Shown here one piece after another: positions 16,111 through 24,046 of a stretch of 55,922 nucleotides of DNA (within the stretch, counting starts at the first letter, position 1; each line of letters begins with the position of its first letter). The position numbers and the translations under genes are program-made. The notes under the pieces are model-generated. The model searched no databases, was not told the DNA's origin, and saw only the letters and a list, made by a program, of their open reading frames with translations. The stretch is from Microbispora amethystogenes (GTDB lineage: Bacteria; Actinomycetota; Actinomycetes; Streptosporangiales; Streptosporangiaceae): NCBI RefSeq assembly GCF_016863015.1, contig NZ_BOOB01000044.1:1-55922 (forward strand), given 5' to 3'.

Positions 16111-17618
16111 TGGCCGCGGGCGGGCCGGTCGTGGTCGTCGGCGCGGGCCTCGGCGGCCTGGCCACCGCGATGCGCCTCGCCGGAGCCGGCCGTGAGGTGA
16201 TCGTCGTGGAGGCCGCCGACGTGCCGGGCGGCTGCTGCGGCACGGCCGCCCTCGGCGAGCACCGCGTCGACACCGGCCCGTCGGTGCTGACCATGCCGGG
16301 GGTGCTGGCCGACACCTTCGCCGCGGCCGGGCAGGACATGGAGCGCTGGCTGCCGCTGCGCCGGCTCGACCCGTACTACCGGCTGACCTTCCACGACGGG
16401 TCGCGGCTCGACGTGGTCGCGGGCGCGGACGCCATGGAGGACCAGGTGCGGGCGCTGTGCGGGCCCGCGGAGGCCGCGCGCTACCGCCGGTTCCGGGGGC
16501 TGCTCGGAGAGATGTTCGCGGCCGAGTGGGACGCGTTCATCGACAGCGACATGACCCGCCTGCGCGCGCTGGCCCGGCCGTACGCGCTGGCCCGGCTGAC
16601 CGCGCTCGGCGGCTTCCGCCGGCTGGACCGCCTCGTGCGCCGCCACCTCACCGACGAGCGGCTGATCAGGGCGCACACGTTCCAGTCGCTGTACGTCGGC
16701 CGGTCGCCGCAGCGCGCGCTCGGCGTGTACGCGGTGATCGCCCACATGGACACCGTCGGCGGGGTGTACTTCCCCCGCGAGGGCGGCATGCACGCCGTCC
16801 CCCGGGCCATGGCCGCCGCCGCCGAGAAGGCCGGGGCGGTCTTCCGGTACGGCGTGCGGGCCACCCGCATCGAGACCGACGGGGCCGGGGTGAGGGCCGT
16901 ACGGCTCGACACGGGCGAGCGGATCGCGGCCCGGCACGCGGTGGTGGCCTGCGACCTCGTCGGCGCCCACGGCGCCGGCGGCGACGGCCTGCTGCCGGAG
17001 GAGGCGGCCGACTGGCGGCTGCGCCGTCCCCGGTTCTCCCCTTCGTGCCTGGTCGCGCACTTCGCCCTCGACCGGCGGCCGGACGGCCAGGCCCACCACA
17101 CCCTCCACTTCGGCCGGGAGTGGCGGGCGACGTTCGCGGCGCTGGAGGCGGGCGCCCCGCAGCCGGACCCGAGCCTGCTGGTGACCTGTGCCGACAACCA
17201 CTGGCCCGCCAACCACGGACCAGACGACCACGGGCCCGGCGGCGCGGGGCCCGCCGTGCTGAGCGTGCTGGAGCCCACCGCGAACCTGACGGGCGGCGCC
17301 GACTGGGCCGCCCTCACCCCCCGCCTGGTGGACCGCATGCTCGACCGGCTCTCCGGCCTCGGGTACGGCGACCTGTCCGCGACGCCGCGGCTCGTGTTCG
17401 ATCCCCCCGCCTGGCGGCGGCGCGGCCACTCCGCGGGCACGCCGTTCGCCCTCGACGCCCGTTTCACCCAGACGGCCTGGTTCCGGCCGTCCGGCGCGGC
17501 GCGGCGGGTCCCCGGCCTCCACTTCGCGGGCATGTACACCGCCCCCGGCGTCGGGGTGCCGCCCGTGCTGATCTCCGGCCGCCTGGCCGCCGAACGCATC
17601 CTGGAGAGCACTCCATGA
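16110..17618 (+). CDS. crtI: Phytoene desaturase (CrtI)
   Basis: A 502-residue FAD flavoprotein of the CrtI family. The N-terminal dinucleotide fold is VVVVGAGLGGLATAMRLAGA ending in a conserved acidic residue, and the C-terminal FAD signature is LHFAGMYTAPGVGVPPVLIS. CrtI introduces the double bonds that turn phytoene into neurosporene or lycopene at the membrane. The start ATG overlaps the stop of a nine-codon leader, and the end overlaps crtB by ATGA, making a crtI-crtB-plsX operon. A short His/Gly/Asp-rich stretch (NHGPDDHGPGG) interrupts the C-terminal half. No crtE lies upstream, so GGPP synthase must be encoded elsewhere. Confidence 0.93.
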   Translation: MAAGGPVVVVGAGLGGLATAMRLAGAGREVIVVEAADVPGGCCGTAALGEHRVDTGPSVLTMPGVLADTFAAAGQDMERWLPLRRLDPYYRLTFHDGSRLDVVAGADAMEDQVRALCGPAEAARYRRFRGLLGEMFAAEWDAFIDSDMTRLRALARPYALARLTALGGFRRLDRLVRRHLTDERLIRAHTFQSLYVGRSPQRALGVYAVIAHMDTVGGVYFPREGGMHAVPRAMAAAAEKAGAVFRYGVRATRIETDGAGVRAVRLDTGERIAARHAVVACDLVGAHGAGGDGLLPEEAADWRLRRPRFSPSCLVAHFALDRRPDGQAHHTLHFGREWRATFAALEAGAPQPDPSLLVTCADNHWPANHGPDDHGPGGAGPAVLSVLEPTANLTGGADWAALTPRLVDRMLDRLSGLGYGDLSATPRLVFDPPAWRRRGHSAGTPFALDARFTQTAWFRPSGAARRVPGLHFAGMYTAPGVGVPPVLISGRLAAERILESTP

Positions 17619-18547
17619 GAACGTCGCCCCCACCGTCGTCCGTACCGTCGTCCGCCACGCTGACGGCGGCGTACGAGCGGTGCCGCAGGCTGCACGCCCG
17701 CTACGGCCGCTCCTACTACCTCGCCACCCTGCTGCTGCCCGCCTGGAAACGGCCGCACGTCCACGCGTTGTACGGCTTCGCCCGCTACGCCGACGAGATC
17801 GTCGACTCGTTCTCGATGAGCGGCGACCGGTCCCGGGCGCTGGAGCGGCTCGCCTCCCGGCTGACCGCCGCGCTGGGCGGGGAGCCGGTCCGCGACCCGG
17901 TGCTGCCCGCCTTCGCGCACACGGTCAGGGCCTTCGGGATCGACCACGCCGACGTGGCGGCGTTCCTGGCGTCCATGCGGGCCGACCTGACCGTGCGCAG
18001 GTACGCGACGTACGACGACCTGCTGGGTTACATGGAGGGCTCGGCGGCGGCCATCGGGACGATGATGCTGCCCGTGCTGGAACCCCTGCCCGGGGAGGAC
18101 GAGCGGGCCCGCGAGCCCGCACGGCAGCTCGGCCTGGGGTTCCAGCTCACCAACTTCGTCCGCGACGTCCGCGAGGACCTGGCACGGGGCCGGATCTACC
18201 TGCCGCTGGCCGACCTCGACAAGTTCGGCGTGACCCCGGCCGACCTCGCCGCGCCGCGCGCCACCCCGGCCGTACGCGACCTGGTGGCCCTGAACTGCGA
18301 ACGCGCCCGTGACCACTACCGCCGGGCCTGGGAGGGGATCGCGCTGCTCGCACCGTCCTCGCGGCCCTGCATCCGGGCGGCGTACGAGCTGTACGGCGGC
18401 ATCCTGGACGAGATCACGGCGGCCGGCCACGACGTGCTGGCGCGGCGGGCCACGGTGCCGCGCGGGCGCAGGCTCGCGATCTTCACCCGTAACCTGCTCG
18501 CCGCCCGCGCCGCCGCGCAGGCCGAGCGCCGGGTGGGGGTGGCCTGA
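17615..18547 (+). CDS. crtB: Phytoene synthase (CrtB)
   Basis: A 310-residue trans-isoprenyl diphosphate synthase (head-to-head) that condenses two geranylgeranyl diphosphates to phytoene. The two Mg2+-binding Asp-rich motifs are visible: DEIVD, and DVRED within NFVRDVREDLARGRIYLP. Family phrases YYLATLLLPAWKR and HALYGFARYADEI are also present. It overlaps crtI by 4 bp and ends 1 bp before the plsX-like ATG, so the three genes are one transcriptional unit. Confidence 0.95.
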   Translation: MRTSPPPSSVPSSATLTAAYERCRRLHARYGRSYYLATLLLPAWKRPHVHALYGFARYADEIVDSFSMSGDRSRALERLASRLTAALGGEPVRDPVLPAFAHTVRAFGIDHADVAAFLASMRADLTVRRYATYDDLLGYMEGSAAAIGTMMLPVLEPLPGEDERAREPARQLGLGFQLTNFVRDVREDLARGRIYLPLADLDKFGVTPADLAAPRATPAVRDLVALNCERARDHYRRAWEGIALLAPSSRPCIRAAYELYGGILDEITAAGHDVLARRATVPRGRRLAIFTRNLLAARAAAQAERRVGVA

Positions 18548-18548
18548 C

Positions 18549-19577
18549 ATGCGGGACGTGCCGACCACCTCCCCGCCGGTCGTGGTGGACGCCATGGGCG
18601 GAGACCACGGGCCCGCCGAGATCGTGCGGGGAGCGGTCCAGGCCCGGCGGGAGCACGGCGTGCCGGTCGTCCTCGCCGGCCGGGCGGGAGTCGTGCGCGC
18701 GGAGCTGGCCCGGCTCGGGGCGGTGGGCGAAATCGACGTGGCGCACGCCGACGACGTCGTCCCGATGACCGAGCGCGGCGCGGGGGCGATCCGCATGGCC
18801 CGCTCCAGCCTGGCGGTCGGGCTCGGCCTCGTCCGGGACGGAGCCGGCGCGGCCTTCGTGTCGGCCGGGTCCACGGGAGCCGTCGCCGCCTGCGCGGTCG
18901 ACCGGCTGGGCACCGCGCCCGACATTCTGCGCCCCGCGCTGGCCGTTGCGCTGCCGACGACGGCGGGCGGGGCCACCGTGCTGATCGACGCCGGCGCCAC
19001 CGTGGACCCCACTCCCGAGATGCTCGCGCAGTTCGCCCTGCTCGGGGCGTCGTACGCCCGGCTTGTGCTGGGCGTGGCCGATCCCCGCGTCGGGTTGCTG
19101 TCGATCGGCGCCGAGCCCGGCAAGGGAAACCGGCTGACCCGCCGGGCCGAGACCCTGCTGCGCGACCTTCCGCTGTGCTTCCACGGGCCGGTCGAGGGCG
19201 GCGACGTGCTCACCGGGGTGGCCGACGTGATCGTGACCGACGGCTTCACCGGCAACGTCGTGCTGAAGAACGTCGAGGGCACCGTACGGGCGACGCTCGC
19301 CCTGCTGGCCACGGAAGTGGGCAGTAGCGGGGCGGGCACTGGGGCGGGCACGCGGGACGCGGCCGGTGCCGAGGCGCTGCGGCGGGTGGCCGGCCGCTAC
19401 GACCCTGAGACGCACGGCGGCGCGGCGCTGCTGGGCCTGACCGGAACCGTCGTGGTGGCCCACGGCTCCTCGCGGGCCCGGACCATCGCGCGGGCCTGCG
19501 TCGTGGCCCACGACCTGGCCCGGGGCGAGGTCGTGGGCCGCCTCGGCGATCGTCCCGCCGTCCGCCCCGCCCGTTGA
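18549..19577 (+). CDS. plsX: PlsX-like phosphate acyltransferase in the crt operon
   Basis: A 342-residue PlsX family protein. PlsX converts acyl-ACP plus phosphate to acyl phosphate. Conserved pieces are VVVDAMGGDHGP, FVSAGSTGAV (usually SAGNTGAV), RVGLLSIGAEPGKGN and VTDGFTGNVVLK. It starts one base after the crtB stop, so it is co-transcribed with carotenoid genes rather than with fatty-acid genes (no fabD/H or rpmF nearby). A PlsY-like acyltransferase sits 0.9 kb away. The pair could supply and use acyl phosphate for acylating a carotenoid glycoside. A second role in membrane lipids is possible. Confidence 0.85.
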   Translation: MRDVPTTSPPVVVDAMGGDHGPAEIVRGAVQARREHGVPVVLAGRAGVVRAELARLGAVGEIDVAHADDVVPMTERGAGAIRMARSSLAVGLGLVRDGAGAAFVSAGSTGAVAACAVDRLGTAPDILRPALAVALPTTAGGATVLIDAGATVDPTPEMLAQFALLGASYARLVLGVADPRVGLLSIGAEPGKGNRLTRRAETLLRDLPLCFHGPVEGGDVLTGVADVIVTDGFTGNVVLKNVEGTVRATLALLATEVGSSGAGTGAGTRDAAGAEALRRVAGRYDPETHGGAALLGLTGTVVVAHGSSRARTIARACVVAHDLARGEVVGRLGDRPAVRPAR

Positions 19578-19578
19578 G

Positions 19579-20568
19579 TCAGCGGTGGGACGGGGCGAAC
19601 CGGGGCGAACCGGGGCCGAGACCGGCGAGGGGATCGGTCCCGTCCCAGGTGCCCGCGCTCGCGTACGGCAGAAACCGGGCGAACAGCTCCTCGGAGTACC
19701 AGTCGTGCGCGCGGACGCGCTCGATCACCTCGCGGTGCGCGCGTCCCGCGTAGGCGAACGCGCGGACGGCGGCGGCGTCACGCCACAGGGAGAAGGTGGC
19801 CTGCCGCGCCAGCGGCCACTCCCCCAGGCCGACCGAGGCGAGGCAGCCCTCCTGCGCGCGCAGGAGCCGGTCGACGGAGGGGACGGACCGGTAGAACGCC
19901 AGGAGCCGCGACGGCCTGATCGACGCCCGGGTCAGCACCGCCACCGGCCCGCTGCCCGCCCGCTCCCCCGAAGACACCACTGGAGACACCACTGGAGACA
20001 CCACCGGCGAGGACGCCTTTCCCGGCGCGAGGCGCTCCAGGGCTGGGAGGTTCGTCCCCTGATGCTCCGGGCCCGGCGGCGTCGCGCCCTGGATCAGGCG
20101 CTCCGCGATCCGAGGGCCGAAGGGCGCGGGAGTGAGCGGCGCGGAGGCGAGCGGCGGCGCGGGGGTGAAGGGCTCGACGCCGTTCCAGCGGCCGCGCGAG
20201 GAGATCGGCGCGAGCCGTACGTGCCAGGTCTCGACGGCCTCGCGCCGCCAGCGCGCCGGGATCGGCGAGCGCTCCAGGAACTCCTCCAGCGCCCGCTCGT
20301 CCCGCCACACGGCCAGCAGCGCCCAGCGGCGCAGGTCGGCGCCGAGCGTCGTGGACGGCCCCCGGCCCGTGCCGAGCAGCCGCCAGAACAGCAGTCCCGG
20401 GGTCCGGCGCAGCACCGGACGGTCGAAGGCCATGTGGCGCATCGCCCCCCGATCCGCGTACCTGTGGAGGTGGAACGTGACGACGCTCCCGCTGCTCGTC
20501 CCCCCAGCCGGCTCCCCGCCGGGCCCCTCGTTCGTTTCCTCGCTCGTTCCGCTGCTCGTCGCGGTCAT
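19579..20568 (-). CDS. crtA: Spheroidene monooxygenase-like protein (CrtA family)
   Basis: A 329-residue protein resembling CrtA, the heme-type monooxygenase that oxidises C-2 of acyclic carotenoids (spheroidene to spheroidenone). Shared phrases include [47 protein letters not shown] and the C-terminal [16 protein letters not shown] Pro/Ser-rich insert with VVSP repeats splits the middle. The only usable start is ATG 20568, so its first 92 bp overlap head-to-head with plsY. It stops 1 bp from the plsX stop. A 2-keto product fits with CruF and CrtD in the cluster. Confidence 0.82.
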   Translation of the reverse strand: MTATSSGTSEETNEGPGGEPAGGTSSGSVVTFHLHRYADRGAMRHMAFDRPVLRRTPGLLFWRLLGTGRGPSTTLGADLRRWALLAVWRDERALEEFLERSPIPARWRREAVETWHVRLAPISSRGRWNGVEPFTPAPPLASAPLTPAPFGPRIAERLIQGATPPGPEHQGTNLPALERLAPGKASSPVVSPVVSPVVSSGERAGSGPVAVLTRASIRPSRLLAFYRSVPSVDRLLRAQEGCLASVGLGEWPLARQATFSLWRDAAAVRAFAYAGRAHREVIERVRAHDWYSEELFARFLPYASAGTWDGTDPLAGLGPGSPRFAPSHR

Positions 20569-21139
20569 CGGCGGCTACCTTCTCGGCTCGATCCCGGTGG
20601 CGGTGCTGGTGGCCGGGCGGCGCGGCGTCGATCCCCGTGAGGAGGGCGACCGCAACCCCGGCTTCTGGAACGTGCGCGAACGGCTCGGGGCGCGGGCGGC
20701 GGCGCCCGTCTTCGCCGGGGACATGGCGAAGGGCGTGGCCGCCGGGCTGCTCGGCCTGGTGGCAGGGGGCGCCCACACGACGGCACTGGGAGTGGTCGCC
20801 GGTCCGAGCGTTCCCCTGGCGTACCTCGCGGTGGGAGCGGCGATGCTCGGCCACGCGTGGCCGGTCTTCGCCGGGTTCCGCGGCGGGCGGTCGGTGCTGA
20901 CCTTCGCCGGCGGGATGGCCGTGATCTGCCCGCCCGCGTTCGTGCTCGCGCTCGCCGTCCTGGCGATGACACGGCTGGCCACCAGGTCGTTCGCGCTGGG
21001 AGCCAGGGCCGGGGTGTTCGCGCTCCCGGTGCTCCAGCTGGCCTTCGCGCCGATCGGGCACGTCGCCGCGACGGGCGCGCTGATGTGCCTCATCGGTCTC
21101 CGCTTCGGGCAGGCGGCGCTGGCCGCCCGCCGTCCCTGA
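20477..21139 (+). CDS. plsY: PlsY-like acyl-phosphate acyltransferase with altered motif 1
   Basis: A 220-residue membrane protein of the PlsY family, which transfers acyl groups from acyl phosphate to glycerol-3-phosphate. The LLGSIP opening (35-40) and the phosphate loop [16 protein letters not shown] (125-140) match the family. Motif 1, normally SGNxGATN with a catalytic Ser, is DRNPGFWN (58-65), losing the Ser. GTG 20477 has a strong GGAGG at 6 nt. It overlaps the 5' end of the CrtA-like gene and, by 50 bp, the 3' end of cruG. The divergence from housekeeping PlsY and the setting suggest an acceptor other than glycerol-3-phosphate. Confidence 0.8.
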   Translation: MTTLPLLVPPAGSPPGPSFVSSLVPLLVAVIGGYLLGSIPVAVLVAGRRGVDPREEGDRNPGFWNVRERLGARAAAPVFAGDMAKGVAAGLLGLVAGGAHTTALGVVAGPSVPLAYLAVGAAMLGHAWPVFAGFRGGRSVLTFAGGMAVICPPAFVLALAVLAMTRLATRSFALGARAGVFALPVLQLAFAPIGHVAATGALMCLIGLRFGQAALAARRP

Positions 21140-22442
21140 CCGGCATGACGGGGTAGGCGCGGTCGCGCCAGGTGCGCACGGGCCGCAGCGTCGCCTGCGT
21201 CAGCCGTACGGCGGTCGCCGGGTCGAGCAGCAACGACAGCGCCACCCCCGCCCCCGGCCGGGCGTAGGCCGGTCGCAGGGCCGTTGTGAGCAGCAGCCGC
21301 ACGGCGAGCAGCCCGAGATCGAGCCGGGTCGGCCGGCCGGCGGCCAGGCGGAGCACCGGCAGCGCGGCGGCGAGCCAGACGACGGCGAGGTCGGCGGCCT
21401 GCCAGGCGGGGCGGGTGACGTCGCCCAGCGGCAGCGACCGTCCCCATTCCCGCCACACCTCGGCGGCCGACTCGTGCATGTCGACCTCCAGCAGATCCCG
21501 GGCGTCGAGGAAGCCGACTCTCCAGCCGTCCGCCGCGAGCGCCCTGGCCAGGGCGACGTCGTCGGTCATGTGCCGCCGCACCCGGGCGAAGCCGTCGGCC
21601 CGGAGCATCGCCGCACGGCGGAAGGCCAGGCACTGGCCGTTGGCCATCACCCGGTGCGGAGGCGGCGGGACCGGAGGACCGATCGGGCCGAACCGGTACA
21701 CCAGCGTGGCGAGGAACGAGGCGTGCAGCGCCTGCTCGGCGAGTCCGTCGCAGACGAAGCGCGGACCGGCGCTGACCAGGTCGTGGTCGTCCAGCGCGGC
21801 GGCCAGCGCCGCGCACAGGCCGGGCCGGGGCCGCGTGTCGGCGTCGAGGGTCATGACGATCTCGCCACGCGCCTCCCGCAGCCCCTGGTGCAGCGCCCAC
21901 TGCTTGCCCACCCAGCCGTCCGGAAGCGGCCGTCCCGGCACCACGCGGGCACCGAGCGCGGCGGCGAGCCGGGCCGTGCCGTCGGACGACTCGTCGTCCA
22001 CCACGATCACCTCGATCACGGCGGGGTCGGCCAGCACCGCGCGCAGGCAGGGCCCGAGGCGGTGCTCCTCGTTCCTCGCCGGGATCACGACAGAGATTCC
22101 CCGGCCCCCGCCACCCGGCATCCCGCCGCTCCGTGCCCCGCGATCCGGCGCCCCACTGCCGGGTGTCCCGCCGCCTTGTGCCTCGCTGCTCAGTGCCTCG
22201 CTGCTCAGAGCCTCGCTGCTCAGTGTCCCGCCGCCCTGTGTCCCGCCGCGGGCGGCCGATTCGGATGCGGCGGCTTCCCGGCGGTCGGGGCCCGCCGTTT
22301 CCGTACGTGCGGCGGGCGGGCTGAGCGGGGGCAGGCGCCGGCGTCCGCGGGCGAGCCGCGCCAGCACCACCAGGGCGGCCGCCGCCTGGGCGGCCCCGAG
22401 CACCCGCCGGCCGGTCGTCACGGTCTCGCCCTTCCCCGTCAT
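21090..22442 (-). CDS. cruG: Family 2 carotenoid glycosyltransferase, CruG-like
   Basis: A 450-residue membrane-associated GT2 enzyme. After a short hydrophobic segment and a low-complexity linker (repeated SSEA units), the GT-A domain begins ISVVIPARNEEHRLGPCLRA, with VIVVDDESSDGTA, the metal-binding DAD in MTLDADTRP, and HMTDDVALARAL. Two or three hydrophobic segments end the protein. Homologues glycosylate hydroxylated carotenoids (CruG) or diaponeurosporenoate (CrtQ). Its ATG overlaps the crtD stop as ATGA. The operon cruF-crtD-cruG makes a 1'- or 2'-hydroxyl of an acyclic carotenoid the likely acceptor. Confidence 0.83.
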   Translation of the reverse strand: MTGKGETVTTGRRVLGAAQAAAALVVLARLARGRRRLPPLSPPAARTETAGPDRREAAASESAARGGTQGGGTLSSEALSSEALSSEAQGGGTPGSGAPDRGARSGGMPGGGGRGISVVIPARNEEHRLGPCLRAVLADPAVIEVIVVDDESSDGTARLAAALGARVVPGRPLPDGWVGKQWALHQGLREARGEIVMTLDADTRPRPGLCAALAAALDDHDLVSAGPRFVCDGLAEQALHASFLATLVYRFGPIGPPVPPPPHRVMANGQCLAFRRAAMLRADGFARVRRHMTDDVALARALAADGWRVGFLDARDLLEVDMHESAAEVWREWGRSLPLGDVTRPAWQAADLAVVWLAAALPVLRLAAGRPTRLDLGLLAVRLLLTTALRPAYARPGAGVALSLLLDPATAVRLTQATLRPVRTWRDRAYPVMPVRDGGRPAPPARSGDR

Positions 22443-22461
22443 GGTCTCGCCCTTCCCCGTC
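22420..22461. repeat. 21-bp duplication at the crtD-cruG junction
   Basis: Two adjacent 21-bp copies (22420-22440 and 22441-22461) differ at one base. Read on the minus strand each has a G-rich ribosome-like site followed by ATG in one copy and GTG in the other, so cruG has two in-frame start sites seven codons apart. The duplication spans the crtD stop codon. Confidence 0.8.
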
Positions 22462-24046
22462 GCGGGCCGGAACGGGAGAGGTCGCGGGCCACGAGTTCGG
22501 CCACGATGCGCCCGCCCATCGCCACCAGCGGCAGGCCGCCCCCGGGGTGCGCGGTCCCGCCGACGAGGTAGAGGCCGCGCCGGGGCCCCCGGTTGCCGGG
22601 ACGGCGGAAGGAGGCGAGCGGGCCTCCGTACGCGCCGCCGTAGATCGCCCCGCCCCAGGCGCCGTACCGGTCCCGCAGGTCGGCCGGGGTCAGCAGGTCG
22701 AGGAAGCGCAGCCGCCCGGACAGGTCGTGCCCCCGGCTCGCCAGGCGCTCCAGGACGAGTTCCGCGTACGCCTCGGGCGACATCGGCCATCGGGCCGGGT
22801 CGCCGGCCGGGACGTTCACCAGCATGCTCCAGCTTTCCGCGCCGTCGGGCGCCATCGTGGCGTCGTGCACGGACGGGCAGCCGATGTAGACCGTGGGGTC
22901 CTCCGGCGGTCGACGCCGGTCGAAGATGTCGCCGAACTCCCGCCGGTAGTCGCCGGAGAACACGATCGAGTGGTGGGGCATGCCCTCCGTGCGGCCCTCG
23001 ACGGCGGCGAGCATCAGGAAGGCGGACGAGGACAGGCCCAGCCCGGCGATCCGGCGCAGCCGGGTGCGGTCGGGCAGCAGCCGCCCGTAGAGCGCGGCCG
23101 CGTCGGCGTTGACGACCACGACGTCGGCGAGTGTCACCTCGCCTCCGGCCGTACGGACGCCGTGGACCCGGTCCGTGCCCGCGATCACCTCGGTGACCTC
23201 GGTCTCCGTACGGACCTCCACGCCCGCCTTGTCGAGCGCCGCGGCCAGCGCGTCGGCGATCCGGGGCAGGCCGCCCCGGACGTACCACCCGCCGTCGCCG
23301 TGCTCGATGGCGGGGACGCAGCCGAGGGCGGCGGGCGCGCGGTAGGGATTCGATCCCGCGTAGGTCGCGTAGCGGTCCACGTACTGGCGCAGGCGGGCGT
23401 CCCGGAAGAAACCGCCCGCCAGCGCGTCCAGGGTGCGGCCGGGCGCGACCGCGAACAGGTCACCCAGCCGGGCCCGCGGAACCTGCCCGCCCCGCCCGCC
23501 GGCTCGCGCAGCGCCCGCGTGCGAGCCGTCACCTCCCACGCCACCGGCCTCCGCGCCGGTGCCCGGAAAGACGTGGTCCGGTCGTCCGGGCGCGCCGGTG
23601 CCTCGCCAGGGGGCCGGCGGCTCGACGACGGGCCCGGTGAGCGGCCCCACGAAGAAGGTGCGCATCGCGGCGTCCAGGCAGCGCTCGGCCCAGCGGTGGT
23701 ACGCCCGCCAGTTGCGGCCCTCGCCCGGCGCGAGCCGGTCCACCTCGCCGGCCGTACGGCCCGGGTCGCGGTAGGTGGACAGCACCGAGCCGTCCGCGAA
23801 GCGGTACCGGCACAGCTCGTCGAGTTCGAGCAGGTCGAGCGGGACGCCGAGGTCCAGGAAGAGGCCGGGCAGCGTGAGCAGCGAGGGTCCGATCGAGAAC
23901 GTGAAGCCGTCGCGCCTGTGCTCGGCCAGCTTGCCGCCGAGCCGGGGCAGCCGCTCGTAGATCCGCACGTCGTGCCCGTCCCGCGCGAGCAGCAGGGCGG
24001 CCACCATGCCACCGACGCCGCCACCGACCACGATCACTTCCGCCAT
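22439..24046 (-). CDS. crtD: CrtI-family carotenoid desaturase, CrtD-like
   Basis: A 535-residue FAD amine-oxidoreductase of the CrtI superfamily. The dinucleotide fold is VIVVGGGVGGMVAALLLARD and the C-terminal signature is GLYLVGGTAHPGGGLPLVAM. A Gly/Ala-rich insert of about 45 residues (around 185-230) is unusual. Sandwiched between cruF and cruG with overlaps on both sides (13 bp and 4 bp), it is most likely the 3',4'-desaturase of 1'-hydroxy carotenoids (CrtD) rather than a second phytoene desaturase. A carotenoid oxidase (CrtP-like) cannot be excluded. Confidence 0.82.
   Translation of the reverse strand: MAEVIVVGGGVGGMVAALLLARDGHDVRIYERLPRLGGKLAEHRRDGFTFSIGPSLLTLPGLFLDLGVPLDLLELDELCRYRFADGSVLSTYRDPGRTAGEVDRLAPGEGRNWRAYHRWAERCLDAAMRTFFVGPLTGPVVEPPAPWRGTGAPGRPDHVFPGTGAEAGGVGGDGSHAGAARAGGRGGQVPRARLGDLFAVAPGRTLDALAGGFFRDARLRQYVDRYATYAGSNPYRAPAALGCVPAIEHGDGGWYVRGGLPRIADALAAALDKAGVEVRTETEVTEVIAGTDRVHGVRTAGGEVTLADVVVVNADAAALYGRLLPDRTRLRRIAGLGLSSSAFLMLAAVEGRTEGMPHHSIVFSGDYRREFGDIFDRRRPPEDPTVYIGCPSVHDATMAPDGAESWSMLVNVPAGDPARWPMSPEAYAELVLERLASRGHDLSGRLRFLDLLTPADLRDRYGAWGGAIYGGAYGGPLASFRRPGNRGPRRGLYLVGGTAHPGGGLPLVAMGGRIVAELVARDLSRSGPRRGRARP

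Noticed and set aside
16481..19351. A 956-codon minus-strand frame across crtI, crtB and plsX
   Set aside because: Ser/Arg/Pro-rich antisense translation without domains; the plus-strand operon is clear.
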